Origin: Ramlibacter sp.
GTDB taxonomy: Bacteria; Pseudomonadota; Gammaproteobacteria; Burkholderiales; Burkholderiaceae_C
Length of the DNA: 19,010 nt
Direction of reading: 5' to 3'
NCBI GenBank assembly: GCA_023701085.1
Contig: JAMPXR010000005.1
Span: 1-19,010 of the forward strand
Every line of letters begins with the position of its first letter. The stretch's first letter is position 1. The position numbers and the translations under genes are program-made. Positions 1 through 9,404 of this stretch are shown here, in pieces. Below the pieces are notes generated by a model, which saw only the letters and a program-made list of their open reading frames with translations, did not search any database and was not told where the DNA came from.

Positions 1-492
1 CCCTGGGACGGCAAGACCCCGGGCGACCTGTACGTCAAGGGCCCCTGGGTGATCCGCGAATACTTCAAGGGCGAGGGCGGCGACCCGCTGGTGAACGGCT
101 GGTTCCCCACGGGCGACGTGGCCACCATCGACGCCGACGGCTACATGCAAATCACCGACCGCAGCAAGGACGTGATCAAGTCCGGCGGCGAATGGATCAG
201 CACCATCGACATCGAGAACATCGCGGTCGCCCACCCCGCGGTGGCGATGGCGGCGTGCATCGGGATGAAACACCCCAAATGGGACGAGCGCCCGATCGTG
301 GCGGTCGTCAAGAAGCCGGGCGCCGAGGTCAGCAAGGAAGAGCTGCTCAGGTTCTACGAGGGCAAGACCGCGAAATGGCAGATTCCGGACGACATCGTGT
401 TCGTGGACAGCATCCCGTTGGGCGCGACCGGAAAGATGCTCAAGACGCGCCTGCGCGAGATGCTGAAAGACTACAAGTTACCCGCTGCGTGA
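1..492 (+). CDS. Acyl-CoA synthetase (AMP-forming), C-terminal part only
   Basis: The 5' end lies outside the window; 163 residues remain of a family that usually has about 540. The enzyme activates a carboxylic acid with ATP to an acyl-adenylate and then to the CoA thioester in the cytoplasm. The fragment contains the adenylate-forming hinge region ([16 protein letters not shown], followed by [16 protein letters not shown]) and the C-terminal GATGK motif, whose lysine (codon at 433-435) is the expected adenylation lysine. This style of synthetase is often annotated as medium/long-chain acyl-CoA ligase or 3-(methylthio)propionyl-CoA ligase (DmdB-like); the visible part cannot settle the substrate. 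It sits 167 bp upstream of an ABC importer and a beta-oxidation operon on the same strand, so it probably activates the acid that these genes import and degrade. The family is clear; the exact substrate is unknown. Confidence 0.93.
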   Translation, partial: PWDGKTPGDLYVKGPWVIREYFKGEGGDPLVNGWFPTGDVATIDADGYMQITDRSKDVIKSGGEWISTIDIENIAVAHPAVAMAACIGMKHPKWDERPIVAVVKKPGAEVSKEELLRFYEGKTAKWQIPDDIVFVDSIPLGATGKMLKTRLREMLKDYKLPAA

Positions 493-521
493 ACACAAGG
501 TGGCGGTGTACGCGCGGTCCT

Positions 522-533
522 GCGCTGCAGCGC
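522..533. repeat. 12-bp palindrome in the gap before the transporter genes
   Basis: GCGCTGCAGCGC is a perfect palindrome in the 167-bp gap (493-659) between the synthetase and the binding-protein gene. No T-tract follows, so it is not a convincing intrinsic terminator. It could be a protein site or simply GC-rich chance. I found no good -35/-10 pair in this gap, so whether the transporter has its own promoter is open. Confidence 0.3.
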
Positions 534-659
534 CAGCCGGCGCCGCTGCGACTGTCGCCTCGGCGATAGAAGCGGAGCGCTTTAGGGGCATTCCCTGAGC
601 GTTGCAGTGCACAAAAACAGTACGCTGCCGCTGTCCCGATTCCAAGAAGGAGATCAACC

Positions 660-1958
660 ATGAAATTCGCCGCGAAATATGTTGCCATTGGCGCCATCCT
701 GGCTTGCGCCGGTCCGCTGTTTGCCCAGCAGGCCAAACCGGCGGCCCCGGCCGCCAAGGCGGCTCCCGCCGCAGCCAAGCCGTTGGCCGGCCAGACGGTC
801 AAACTGGCGTTCATCGACCCCTTGTCCGGGCCGATGGGAAGCGTGGGCTCGAACATCGCGAAGGAGTGGCAGTTCGTTGCCGACCGTTATGCCGGCGACA
901 AGAACCCGGCCGGCGTCAAGCTGGAGTTCGTCAACTTCGATGGCAAGAGCAGCCCGCAGGAAAGCCTGAACGCGCTCAGGGCGGCGACTGACCAGGGCAT
1001 CCGTTTCATTGTGCAGGGCAATGGATCCCACGTCGCCGGTCCGCTGATCGACGCCGTCAACAAGCACAACGAACGCAATCCCGGCAAGGAGCTCCTGTTC
1101 ATCAACTACGCCGCAGTGGACCCGTCTTTCACCAACGAGAAGTGCAGCTTCTGGCACTTCCGGCTCGACGCGGATACCTCGATGAAGATCGAGGCGTTGA
1201 CCAGTTACATGAAGGACTTGCCGAAGGTCAAGAAGGTCTACCTGATCAACCAGAACTATGCGCACGGACAGCAGATTTCCAAATTTTTCAAGGAGGGCAT
1301 CCAGCGCAAGCGCCCTGACGTGCAGATCGTCGGGGACGAACTGCATCCCCTGGCGCAAGTCAAGGATTTCGCGCCCTACGTTGCCAAGATCAAGGCGAGC
1401 AGTGCCGACTCGATCGTGACCGGCAACTGGGGTGCGGACATGACCCTGCTTGCGAAGGCACTCAGCGACTCCGGCCTGGCGATCCCGATCTATGCGTATT
1501 ACCCGGGCCTGACCGGCACGCCCACGGCGCTCGCGCAGATCAAGGGGCTGGAAGTACTCCAGTTCGCGATTGCGCACTCCAACCACGGCGGCGAATACGG
1601 TGCCATCCGCAAGGAGTTCAAGCAGAAATTCAAGGAGGACTTCTACGTGCCGCAGACAGTGTACGGCGTGCACCTGCTGACGCAGGCCATGGCGAACGCC
1701 AAGAGCGCGGACCCCGTCAAGGTCGCGCTGGCGCTCGAAGGCCTGACGGTGAAGGCCGGCGTGGGCGGCGAGATCACCATGCGCAAGAGCGATCACCAGC
1801 TGCAGCAGCACGTGTACATTTCCAGGTGGACTCCGGTCACTGCCAAGAACCCGTACAGTGAGGAGAACACCGGCTTCAACTTCGCAGAAGTCAAGGGGCT
1901 GGAGCCCTACGTTTCCTCCACGCCGACTTCGTGTCAGATGAAGCGTCCTGGCGCCTGA
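660..1958 (+). CDS. Periplasmic substrate-binding protein of a HAAT-type ABC importer
   Basis: A 432-aa type-1 periplasmic binding protein (Peripla_BP_6/LivK-like). It captures a small ligand in the periplasm and delivers it to the LivHM channel encoded downstream. The start is fixed by a strong AAGGAG (647-652) seven bases before the ATG. Residues 1-22 look like a signal peptide: lysines at 2 and 6, a hydrophobic core, then Ala22 before QQ. Residues 13-16 (ILAC) also resemble a loose lipobox, so a lipoprotein anchored at Cys16 is possible. Residues 23-45 are an Ala/Pro/Lys-rich linker, and the mature domain begins near VKLAFIDPLSGPMGS. The ligand cannot be deduced. The acyl-CoA enzymes on both sides argue for an organic acid rather than leucine or valine. 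An intrinsic terminator follows the gene, which would let the binding protein be made in excess over the membrane subunits. Confidence 0.93.
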   Translation: MKFAAKYVAIGAILACAGPLFAQQAKPAAPAAKAAPAAAKPLAGQTVKLAFIDPLSGPMGSVGSNIAKEWQFVADRYAGDKNPAGVKLEFVNFDGKSSPQESLNALRAATDQGIRFIVQGNGSHVAGPLIDAVNKHNERNPGKELLFINYAAVDPSFTNEKCSFWHFRLDADTSMKIEALTSYMKDLPKVKKVYLINQNYAHGQQISKFFKEGIQRKRPDVQIVGDELHPLAQVKDFAPYVAKIKASSADSIVTGNWGADMTLLAKALSDSGLAIPIYAYYPGLTGTPTALAQIKGLEVLQFAIAHSNHGGEYGAIRKEFKQKFKEDFYVPQTVYGVHLLTQAMANAKSADPVKVALALEGLTVKAGVGGEITMRKSDHQLQQHVYISRWTPVTAKNPYSEENTGFNFAEVKGLEPYVSSTPTSCQMKRPGA

Positions 1959-2001
1959 AACCGGAGCGACGGCTGACCCCGAGTGGGCTTGCCTGAAGAA
2001 G

Positions 2002-2026
2002 ATGGGGCACGCGCTGCCCCATTTTT
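2002..2026 (+). terminator. Intrinsic terminator after the binding-protein gene
   Basis: A perfect 8-bp stem (ATGGGGCA at 2002-2009, TGCCCCAT at 2015-2022) with the 5-base loop CGCGC runs directly into five T residues (2022-2026). It lies 43 bp after the binding-protein stop and 59 bp before livH. The GC-rich stem and T-tract are the classic rho-independent pattern on the + strand. Because livH follows on the same strand with no obvious promoter between, partial read-through is the simplest reading. Confidence 0.85.
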
Positions 2027-2085
2027 GCGGGCCGGGGGCGTGAAGGTGCGAGCACAGGGTCACCCTTCGGCCGGGAAATCATCAA

Positions 2086-3033
2086 ATGGAATTCTTCGCG
2101 ATATCGCTGCTGAACGGCCTGTCCTACGGGCTGCTCCTGTTCATGCTCAGTTCGGGGCTCACGCTGATCTTCAGCATGATGGGCGTGCTGAACTTCGCGC
2201 ACGCCGGCTTCTACATGCTGGGCGCCTACCTGGGATACACGGTGAGCGGCTGGATCGGCTTCGCGCCGGCTCTCATCGTCGCGCCCCTCGTGGTGGGCCT
2301 GCTCGGTGCGCTATTCGAGCGCACGTGCCTGCGGCGCGTGCACCCCTTCGGGCATGTTCCCGAGCTGCTGATCACGTTCGGCCTGAGCTACATCATCATG
2401 GAGGTGGTCCAGCTGATCTGGGGTCGCCTCGCCGTGGATTACCGCAAGCCCGACTGGCTGGACTTCCCGCTGTTCAACATCTACGGCACGCAGTTTCCAG
2501 CGTACCGCACCTTCATGATGGTGGTGGCGCTGGTCATGCTGGGCATGTTGTACCTGCTGATCACGCGCACGCGCGTGGGGCTGGTGATCCAGGCCGCCCT
2601 CACGCACCCCGAAACTGTGGAGGCCCTCGGCCACAATGTTCCGCGCGTTTTCACCAGTGTATTCGGCGGCGGCTGCGCCTTGGCGGGGCTTGCCGGCGCG
2701 GTCGGCGGCGCCCAGTTCGTGACGGAGCCGGCGATGGCCATCACCCTGGGCCCGATCATCTTCGTGGTGGTCGTGGTGGGCGGTATGGGCTCGCTGCCGG
2801 GCGCGTTCCTGGCTTCGGTCCTGATCGGCATCATGGATGCGTTCGCCGTCGGCAGCGACCGCTCGCTCGGCGACCTGGTGCGCGTCTTCGGCGCGGAAGT
2901 CGGCCCCGCCACCTTCGGCTGGACCTTACTGAAGGTGAAGGTCTCGCAGGTGGCCGCGATCCTGCCCTACCTGCTGCTGGTGCTCATCCTGATCTTCCGG
3001 CCGAAGGGCCTGCTCGGGACGCGGGAGGGGTGA
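2086..3033 (+). CDS. livH: Branched-chain amino acid type ABC transporter permease LivH
   Basis: A 315-aa inner-membrane permease of the LivH family, one half of the heterodimeric channel for the ligand held by the upstream binding protein. It is hydrophobic throughout and shows typical LivH sequences: an N-terminal LLNGLSYGLLLFMLSSGLTL followed by GVLNFAHAGFYMLGAY, and later VVVVVGGMGSLPGAFLASVL. The C-terminus LILIFRPKGLLGTREG is also the usual family ending, and the length is close to the family norm of about 290-310. The start ATG has only a weak GGGAAA upstream (about 2073-2078), which together with the terminator just before suggests lower expression than the binding protein. It is followed after one base by livM. 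Confidence 0.95.
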   Translation: MEFFAISLLNGLSYGLLLFMLSSGLTLIFSMMGVLNFAHAGFYMLGAYLGYTVSGWIGFAPALIVAPLVVGLLGALFERTCLRRVHPFGHVPELLITFGLSYIIMEVVQLIWGRLAVDYRKPDWLDFPLFNIYGTQFPAYRTFMMVVALVMLGMLYLLITRTRVGLVIQAALTHPETVEALGHNVPRVFTSVFGGGCALAGLAGAVGGAQFVTEPAMAITLGPIIFVVVVVGGMGSLPGAFLASVLIGIMDAFAVGSDRSLGDLVRVFGAEVGPATFGWTLLKVKVSQVAAILPYLLLVLILIFRPKGLLGTREG

Positions 3034-3034
3034 G

Positions 3035-4441
3035 ATGGGAAGCCTGATCGATCCCCAATCCGCGCCGGCCGTCCGGCAGGAAGACAGCAGGGCCGGCGTG
3101 CCGATGGCGCCGCCCGGCGCCACCGCGGCCCCCGGCCCTGCGAAAGCGGACCGGACAAGGTACTACGAGTTCAAGCCGCTCAACGTGGGCCGCTGGATTA
3201 TCTGGACGTTGTTCGGGATAGTGCTGCTCGTGGCGCCGCGGGTATGGACCAGCAGTCTCGCGCACACCATGCTCAGCCAGATGGGTATCGCGATCATCGT
3301 CTGCCTGTCCTACAACATGCTGCTGGGGCAGGGCGGCATGCTCAGTTTCGGCCATGCCGTGTACTCGGGCATGGGCTCTTTCCTGGCGATCCACACCCTC
3401 AACCTGGTCACTGCCGGCGCATGGCCCGTTCCGGTGAGCCTGATCCCCATCGTCGGCGGTATGTCGGCGATGTTCTTCGCGGTGCTGCTGGGCTACGTGA
3501 CGACCAAGAAAGCCGCCACGCCGTTCGCGATGATCACGCTGGGCATCGGCGAACTGGTCTGGGCGATGTCGCTGATGTTCCCGGAGTTCTTCGGCGGCGA
3601 AGGCGGCATTTCGGGCAACCGGGTCACGGGTCCGCCACGGTTCGGGATCACCTTCGGCCCGCAGATCGAGTTGTACTACCTGATCGCGGTCTACACCTTC
3701 GCGTGTACCGCGCTCATGTTCGCTTTCACGCGCACGCCCCTGGGGCGCATGCTCAACGCGGTGCGCGACAACCCGGAGCGTGTGGAATTCATCGGCTATG
3801 ACACCCAGAAGGTGCGCTACTTCGCTTTCATCATCGCCGCCTTCTTTGCCGGCATCTCCGGCGGCCTCGCGACGCTGAACTTCGAAATCGTCACCTCGGA
3901 AGTGGTGAGCGGGCCGCGGTCGGGGGCGTATCTGCTGTTCACGTTCCTGGGCGGAGCCACTTTCTTCTTCGGACCGATCGTCGGCGCCATCCTCATGGTG
4001 CTCGCTTTCGTGCTGCTGTCGGAGTTCACCAAGGCCTGGCTGCTGTACCTGGGCCTCATCTTCCTGTTCATGGTCATGTACGCGCCCGGCGGCATCGCCA
4101 GCCTGATCATGATGAACCTGCGCGTGGCGGCATTCGGGCGACTGCGCGAACTGTGGGTAAGCTACCTGGCGCTCGGCGCGACGGCGCTGCTGGTTCTCCT
4201 GGGCGCGGCCGGGATGATCGAGATGGTGTATCACCTCAAGCTCGACGCGGCGCTCGGGTCCCAGTTGCGGTTCCTCGGCGCCACGCTCGACGCGTACAGC
4301 GTCAACAGCTGGTTTGGCTTCGCCTTCGTCATGCTCACCGGCATTGGCCTGTTCGAACTCACGCGCCGCCACTTCGTGCGGCAGTGGGGCGAGATACAGG
4401 AATTCATCGAAAAAGAAATCAAGCGCAGGGAGACGCTATGA
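3035..4441 (+). CDS. livM: Branched-chain amino acid type ABC transporter permease LivM, extended
   Basis: A 468-aa inner-membrane permease, the partner of LivH. The core has family landmarks such as SYNMLLGQGGMLSFGHAVYS and GISGNRVTG, and a membrane segment near YVTTKKAATPFAMITLGIG. A GGAGGGG (3024-3030) just ahead of the ATG supports this start. Two parts go beyond a usual LivM of about 320-420 residues. There is an N-terminal, Pro/Ala-rich, soluble-looking stretch of about 45 residues. After the usual end (near YAPGGIAS, about residue 350) there are about 116 more residues with two extra predicted membrane spans (about 375-399 and 424-442) and a charged tail (WGEIQEFIEKEIKRRETL). The stop overlaps the livG start (ATGA at 4438-4441), so translation is probably coupled. 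The family assignment is firm; the job of the extension is unknown. Confidence 0.94.
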   Translation: MGSLIDPQSAPAVRQEDSRAGVPMAPPGATAAPGPAKADRTRYYEFKPLNVGRWIIWTLFGIVLLVAPRVWTSSLAHTMLSQMGIAIIVCLSYNMLLGQGGMLSFGHAVYSGMGSFLAIHTLNLVTAGAWPVPVSLIPIVGGMSAMFFAVLLGYVTTKKAATPFAMITLGIGELVWAMSLMFPEFFGGEGGISGNRVTGPPRFGITFGPQIELYYLIAVYTFACTALMFAFTRTPLGRMLNAVRDNPERVEFIGYDTQKVRYFAFIIAAFFAGISGGLATLNFEIVTSEVVSGPRSGAYLLFTFLGGATFFFGPIVGAILMVLAFVLLSEFTKAWLLYLGLIFLFMVMYAPGGIASLIMMNLRVAAFGRLRELWVSYLALGATALLVLLGAAGMIEMVYHLKLDAALGSQLRFLGATLDAYSVNSWFGFAFVMLTGIGLFELTRRHFVRQWGEIQEFIEKEIKRRETL

Positions 4442-5298
4442 GCGCGACCATCGAAAGAATCGCCGCGCTCGGCAAGGCCGCCGCCCCGCAGGGCACAGCG
4501 TCCCGCGCGAGTCACCCCCCGGGCGCCGGTCCCTGCGCGCTGGAGCTGAAAAACCTGTGCAAGAGCTTCGGCAAGACCGAAATCATCCGAAACGCCAACC
4601 TGGCGGTCAACGCGGGGGAGCGGGTGGCCGTCATCGGCCCCAATGGCGCGGGCAAGTCCACCCTGTTCAACCTGATCAGCGGCCGCTTCGCGCCGAGCAG
4701 CGGGGAAGTCCTGCTCAACGGCCAGCGCATCGACGGCAGGCGGCCGTTCGAGATCAACCGTCTGGGCCTGTCGCGCAGCTTCCAGATCACGAACATCTTC
4801 CCCAAGCTCAGCGTGTTCGAGAACCTGCGCTGCGCGGTGCTGTGGAGCCTGGGGTACAAGTACACCTTCTTCAAATTTCTCGCCGACCTCGAGGACGCCA
4901 ACGACCGGGCCGAGCAGCTGATGGACATGATCCGGCTGCACCGCAAGCGTGACGTGCTGGCCATGAACCTCACGTATGCCGAGCAGCGCGCCCTGGAAAT
5001 CGGCATCACCATCGCGGGCGGCGCCAATGTTGTGCTGCTGGACGAACCGACAGCCGGCATGAGCAAGAGCGAGACCCGGCGCTTCGTCGAGCTGATCAAG
5101 GAGGTCACGGTGGGCAAGACGCTGCTGACGGTGGAACACGACATGGGCGTGGTCTTCGGCCTGGCGGACAGGATCGCGGTTGTCGTCTATGGCGAGGTGA
5201 TCGCTTTCGACCGGCCCGAGGCCGTGCGCTCGAACGCGCGCGTGCAGGAAGCCTATCTCGGCTCCCACGTGGCCGACGCCCAGGTGGAAGGACGCTGA
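4438..5298 (+). CDS. livG: ABC transporter ATP-binding protein LivG, with altered signature motif
   Basis: A 286-aa ATPase subunit on the cytoplasmic face of LivHM. The ATG overlaps the livM stop, and AGGGAG (4427-4432) is correctly spaced. About 35 residues precede the ATPase fold (ALELKNLCKSFGK), slightly longer than usual. Walker A is consensus (GPNGAGKST, Lys73), Walker B is LLDEP (Asp202, Glu203), and the H-loop His is His234 (VEHDM). The C-terminal region VRSNARVQEAYLG is typical of LivG. The ABC signature is unusual: LivG normally has LSYGE/D, but here it reads LTYAE (residues 178-182), so the conserved Ser is Thr and the conserved Gly is Ala. In an ABC dimer this motif faces the partner's Walker A, which in LivF is also changed. 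The stop overlaps the livF start. Confidence 0.95.
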   Translation: MSATIERIAALGKAAAPQGTASRASHPPGAGPCALELKNLCKSFGKTEIIRNANLAVNAGERVAVIGPNGAGKSTLFNLISGRFAPSSGEVLLNGQRIDGRRPFEINRLGLSRSFQITNIFPKLSVFENLRCAVLWSLGYKYTFFKFLADLEDANDRAEQLMDMIRLHRKRDVLAMNLTYAEQRALEIGITIAGGANVVLLDEPTAGMSKSETRRFVELIKEVTVGKTLLTVEHDMGVVFGLADRIAVVVYGEVIAFDRPEAVRSNARVQEAYLGSHVADAQVEGR

Positions 5299-5993
5299 TG
5301 CTCAGGGTCGAGAACCTCCACGCCTTCTACGGCAAGAGCCATGTGCTGCACGGCGTCCATTTCGAGGTGGGCGCCGGCGAGATCGTGGCGCTGCTGGGCC
5401 GCAACGGGTCCGGCCGCTCGACCACCGCCAAGTCAATCATGGGCATGGTGGACTGCTCCGGCACGGTGGACTGGAAGGGCCGCCGCACGCTGGGCATGAA
5501 GCCCTACGAGATCGCGCATCTGGGGATAGGCTACGTGCCGGAGAACCGGGACATCTTTCCCCGGCTGACCGTGCACCAGAACCTGATGCTGGGCCAGAAA
5601 AGCGCCAGGCAGAAGGGCCGGTGGAGCTTCGACGACATGTATGCCATGTTCCCGCGCCTGAAGGAGCGGCAGCACACCGAGGCCGGCGTGCTGTCCGGTG
5701 GCGAGCAGCAGATGCTGACGCTGTGCCGCACGCTGATGGGCGATCCGGACCTGATCATCATCGACGAGCCGACCGAAGGCCTGGCGCCCAAGATTGTCGA
5801 GCTGGTCGGCCAGTACCTGCGCAAGCTCAAGGAGCGCGGCATCTCCGTGCTGCTCATCGAGCAGAAGCTCACCATCGCCATGGCGATCTCGGACCGGGCC
5901 CTCGTCATGGGGCACGGCAGCATCGTGTTTCAGGGCACCCCGGACAGCCTGCGCGCCGACGCCTATATTCGCAAGGAGTGGCTGGAGGTTTGA
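5298..5993 (+). CDS. livF: ABC transporter ATP-binding protein LivF, Walker A Lys to Arg
   Basis: A 231-aa second ATPase subunit, of normal LivF length. The ATG overlaps the livG stop (TGATG), with GGAAGGA at 5286-5292. Its signature is consensus (LSGGE, residues 132-136) and Walker B is IIDEP (Asp156, Glu157). The Walker A motif reads GRNGSGRST, so the lysine that holds the ATP phosphates is Arg40 (codon CGC, 5415-5417). The H-loop position is Gln189 (IEQKL), which is usual for LivF proteins but not for ABC ATPases in general. The rest of the protein is well conserved (GYVPENRDIFPRLTV, EPTEGLAPKIVEL), so this is not a decaying gene. I believe related betaproteobacterial LivF proteins share the Arg, but cannot check. 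It is the last gene of the transporter operon. Confidence 0.95.
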   Translation: MLRVENLHAFYGKSHVLHGVHFEVGAGEIVALLGRNGSGRSTTAKSIMGMVDCSGTVDWKGRRTLGMKPYEIAHLGIGYVPENRDIFPRLTVHQNLMLGQKSARQKGRWSFDDMYAMFPRLKERQHTEAGVLSGGEQQMLTLCRTLMGDPDLIIIDEPTEGLAPKIVELVGQYLRKLKERGISVLLIEQKLTIAMAISDRALVMGHGSIVFQGTPDSLRADAYIRKEWLEV

Positions 5994-6037
5994 GGACCCG
6001 GCCCCCGGCCTTTCGTCTCGCCCGTGACAAGCGCATA

Positions 6038-6065
6038 TTGCGCCGCAACAGGCGGCCCGTACAAT
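6038..6065 (+). promoter_or_regulatory. Sigma-70-like promoter of the beta-oxidation operon
   Basis: TTGCGC (6038-6043) and TACAAT (6060-6065) are separated by 16 bp. The -10 box matches five of six consensus positions and the -35 four of six. Transcription would start near 6072, giving a leader of about 38 bases before the ATG at 6110. It is the best promoter-like sequence I see in the window, and it sits in the only longer gap between the transporter and beta-oxidation genes. The -35 overlaps a small inverted repeat (GCGCA, TAT, TGCGC at 6031-6043). Confidence 0.6.
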
Positions 6066-6072
6066 CAAAATC

Positions 6073-6084
6073 GAACGATCGTTC
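6073..6084. promoter_or_regulatory. Candidate repressor operator (perfect 12-bp palindrome)
   Basis: GAACGATCGTTC is a perfect palindrome with partly symmetric AA/TT flanks (6069-6070 and 6087-6088). It begins about one base after the predicted transcription start, where a bound protein would block initiation. Size and form fit TetR-family repressors that respond to acyl-CoA in fatty-acid degradation (PsrA- or FadP-like), but the regulator is not encoded in this window. The role is inference. Confidence 0.55.
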
Positions 6085-6109
6085 TTTTCATTTTTCGAGG
6101 AACACCCGC

Positions 6110-8209
<2,100 letters not shown>

Positions 8210-8228
8210 TTCAGGAAAGATCATCGCC

Positions 8229-9404
8229 ATGAGCAACGCAGTCATCGTCTCCACCGCCCGCACGCCCCTGACCAAGAGCTGGAAGGGCAGCTTCAACATG
8301 ACCCACGGCGCGACGCTGGGCGGACACGTGGTCCGCCAGGCGCTGCAGCGCGCCGGCATCGACGCCGCCGCGGTGGAGGACGTCATCATGGGGTGCGCCA
8401 ACCCCGAGGGCGCGACCGGCGCCAACATCGCCCGCCAGATCGCGCTCATGGCCGGCTGCCCCGTGGCCGTCCCCGGCATGACCGTCAACCGCTTCTGCTC
8501 GTCCGGCCTGCAGACCATCGCGCTGGCTTCGCAGCGTGTGATCGCGGGCGAGGGCGAGGTGTTCGTGGCCGGCGGCGTGGAAAACATCTCCTGCGTCCAG
8601 CAGGAAATTAACACGCACATGCTCAAGGACCCCGAGCTGGACCGCGTCAAGCCCGAGGTCTATTGGTCGATGCTCCAGACCGCCGAGCAGGTCGCCAAAC
8701 GGTACAACATCGGACGCGACGTGATGGACGAGTACGGCGCGGCAAGCCAGCAGAAGGCCTGCGCGGCACAGGCGGCGGGCAAGTTCGACGAGGAGATCGC
8801 GCCGATCACCGTGAAAGCGGGCGTGGCCGACCCGGTGATGGGACTGCGCACCAAGGAAATCACGGTGAGCAAGGATGAAGGCACGCGCGAAGGCACGACC
8901 AAGGAAGGCATCAGCGGCATCAAGCCGGCCCTGCCGGGCGGCGTGATCGCCGCGGGCAATGCCAGCCAGTTTTCGGACGGCGCCGGCGCCTGCGTGGTGG
9001 TCAGCGAAGCGTATGCGGCGAAGCACAAGCTCAAGCCCCTGGGGCGCTTCCTCGGCTTCGCGGTCGCGGGCTGCGAACCGGACGAAATGGGCATAGGCCC
9101 CGTGTTCGCCGTGCCCAAGGTGCTGAAGAAACTCGGGCTGAAAGTCGACGACATCGACCTGTGGGAGCTGAACGAAGCCTTCGCCGTCCAGGTGATCTAC
9201 TGCCGCGACAAGCTGGGCATCCCGAACGATCGCCTCAACGTCAATGGCGGCGCGATCGCCCTGGGACATCCCTACGGCGTGTCGGGACAGCGCCTGACCG
9301 GCCATGCCCTGATCGAGGGCAAGCGCCGCGGCGCCAAGCGCGTGGCGGTGACCATGTGCATCGGCGGCGGCATGGGCGCGGCGGGCGTGTTCGAAGTGCT
9401 TTGA
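8229..9404 (+). CDS. Acetyl-CoA acyltransferase / thiolase
   Basis: A 391-aa thiolase that cleaves 3-ketoacyl-CoA with CoA to acetyl-CoA and a shortened acyl-CoA. All three active-site residues are in place: Cys90 ([10 protein letters not shown], nucleophile), His347 ([10 protein letters not shown]) and Cys377 ([10 protein letters not shown], acid/base). The length is typical of the family. An AGGAAAG-like site (8213-8218) precedes the ATG, 19 bp after the bifunctional enzyme. The stop codon overlaps the start of the acyl-CoA dehydrogenase gene (TGATG), so they are probably translated together. Sequence alone does not separate the degradative 3-ketoacyl-CoA thiolase role from a biosynthetic acetoacetyl-CoA thiolase role; the operon favours degradation. 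Confidence 0.95.
   Translation: MSNAVIVSTARTPLTKSWKGSFNMTHGATLGGHVVRQALQRAGIDAAAVEDVIMGCANPEGATGANIARQIALMAGCPVAVPGMTVNRFCSSGLQTIALASQRVIAGEGEVFVAGGVENISCVQQEINTHMLKDPELDRVKPEVYWSMLQTAEQVAKRYNIGRDVMDEYGAASQQKACAAQAAGKFDEEIAPITVKAGVADPVMGLRTKEITVSKDEGTREGTTKEGISGIKPALPGGVIAAGNASQFSDGAGACVVVSEAYAAKHKLKPLGRFLGFAVAGCEPDEMGIGPVFAVPKVLKKLGLKVDDIDLWELNEAFAVQVIYCRDKLGIPNDRLNVNGGAIALGHPYGVSGQRLTGHALIEGKRRGAKRVAVTMCIGGGMGAAGVFEVL

Noticed and set aside
602..626. TTGCAG and TACGCT as a promoter for the binding-protein gene
   Set aside because: The spacer is only 13 bp and the -10 match is poor.
6000..6013. GGCC-CCC-GGCC followed by TTT after livF, as a possible terminator
   Set aside because: The stem is only four bases with a three-base loop and three T residues, much weaker than the clear terminator at 2002-2026.
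9224..9232. A second GAACGATCG sequence, matching part of the operator palindrome
   Set aside because: It lies inside the thiolase coding region, only one side of the palindrome matches, and the codons are needed for a conserved part of the protein.
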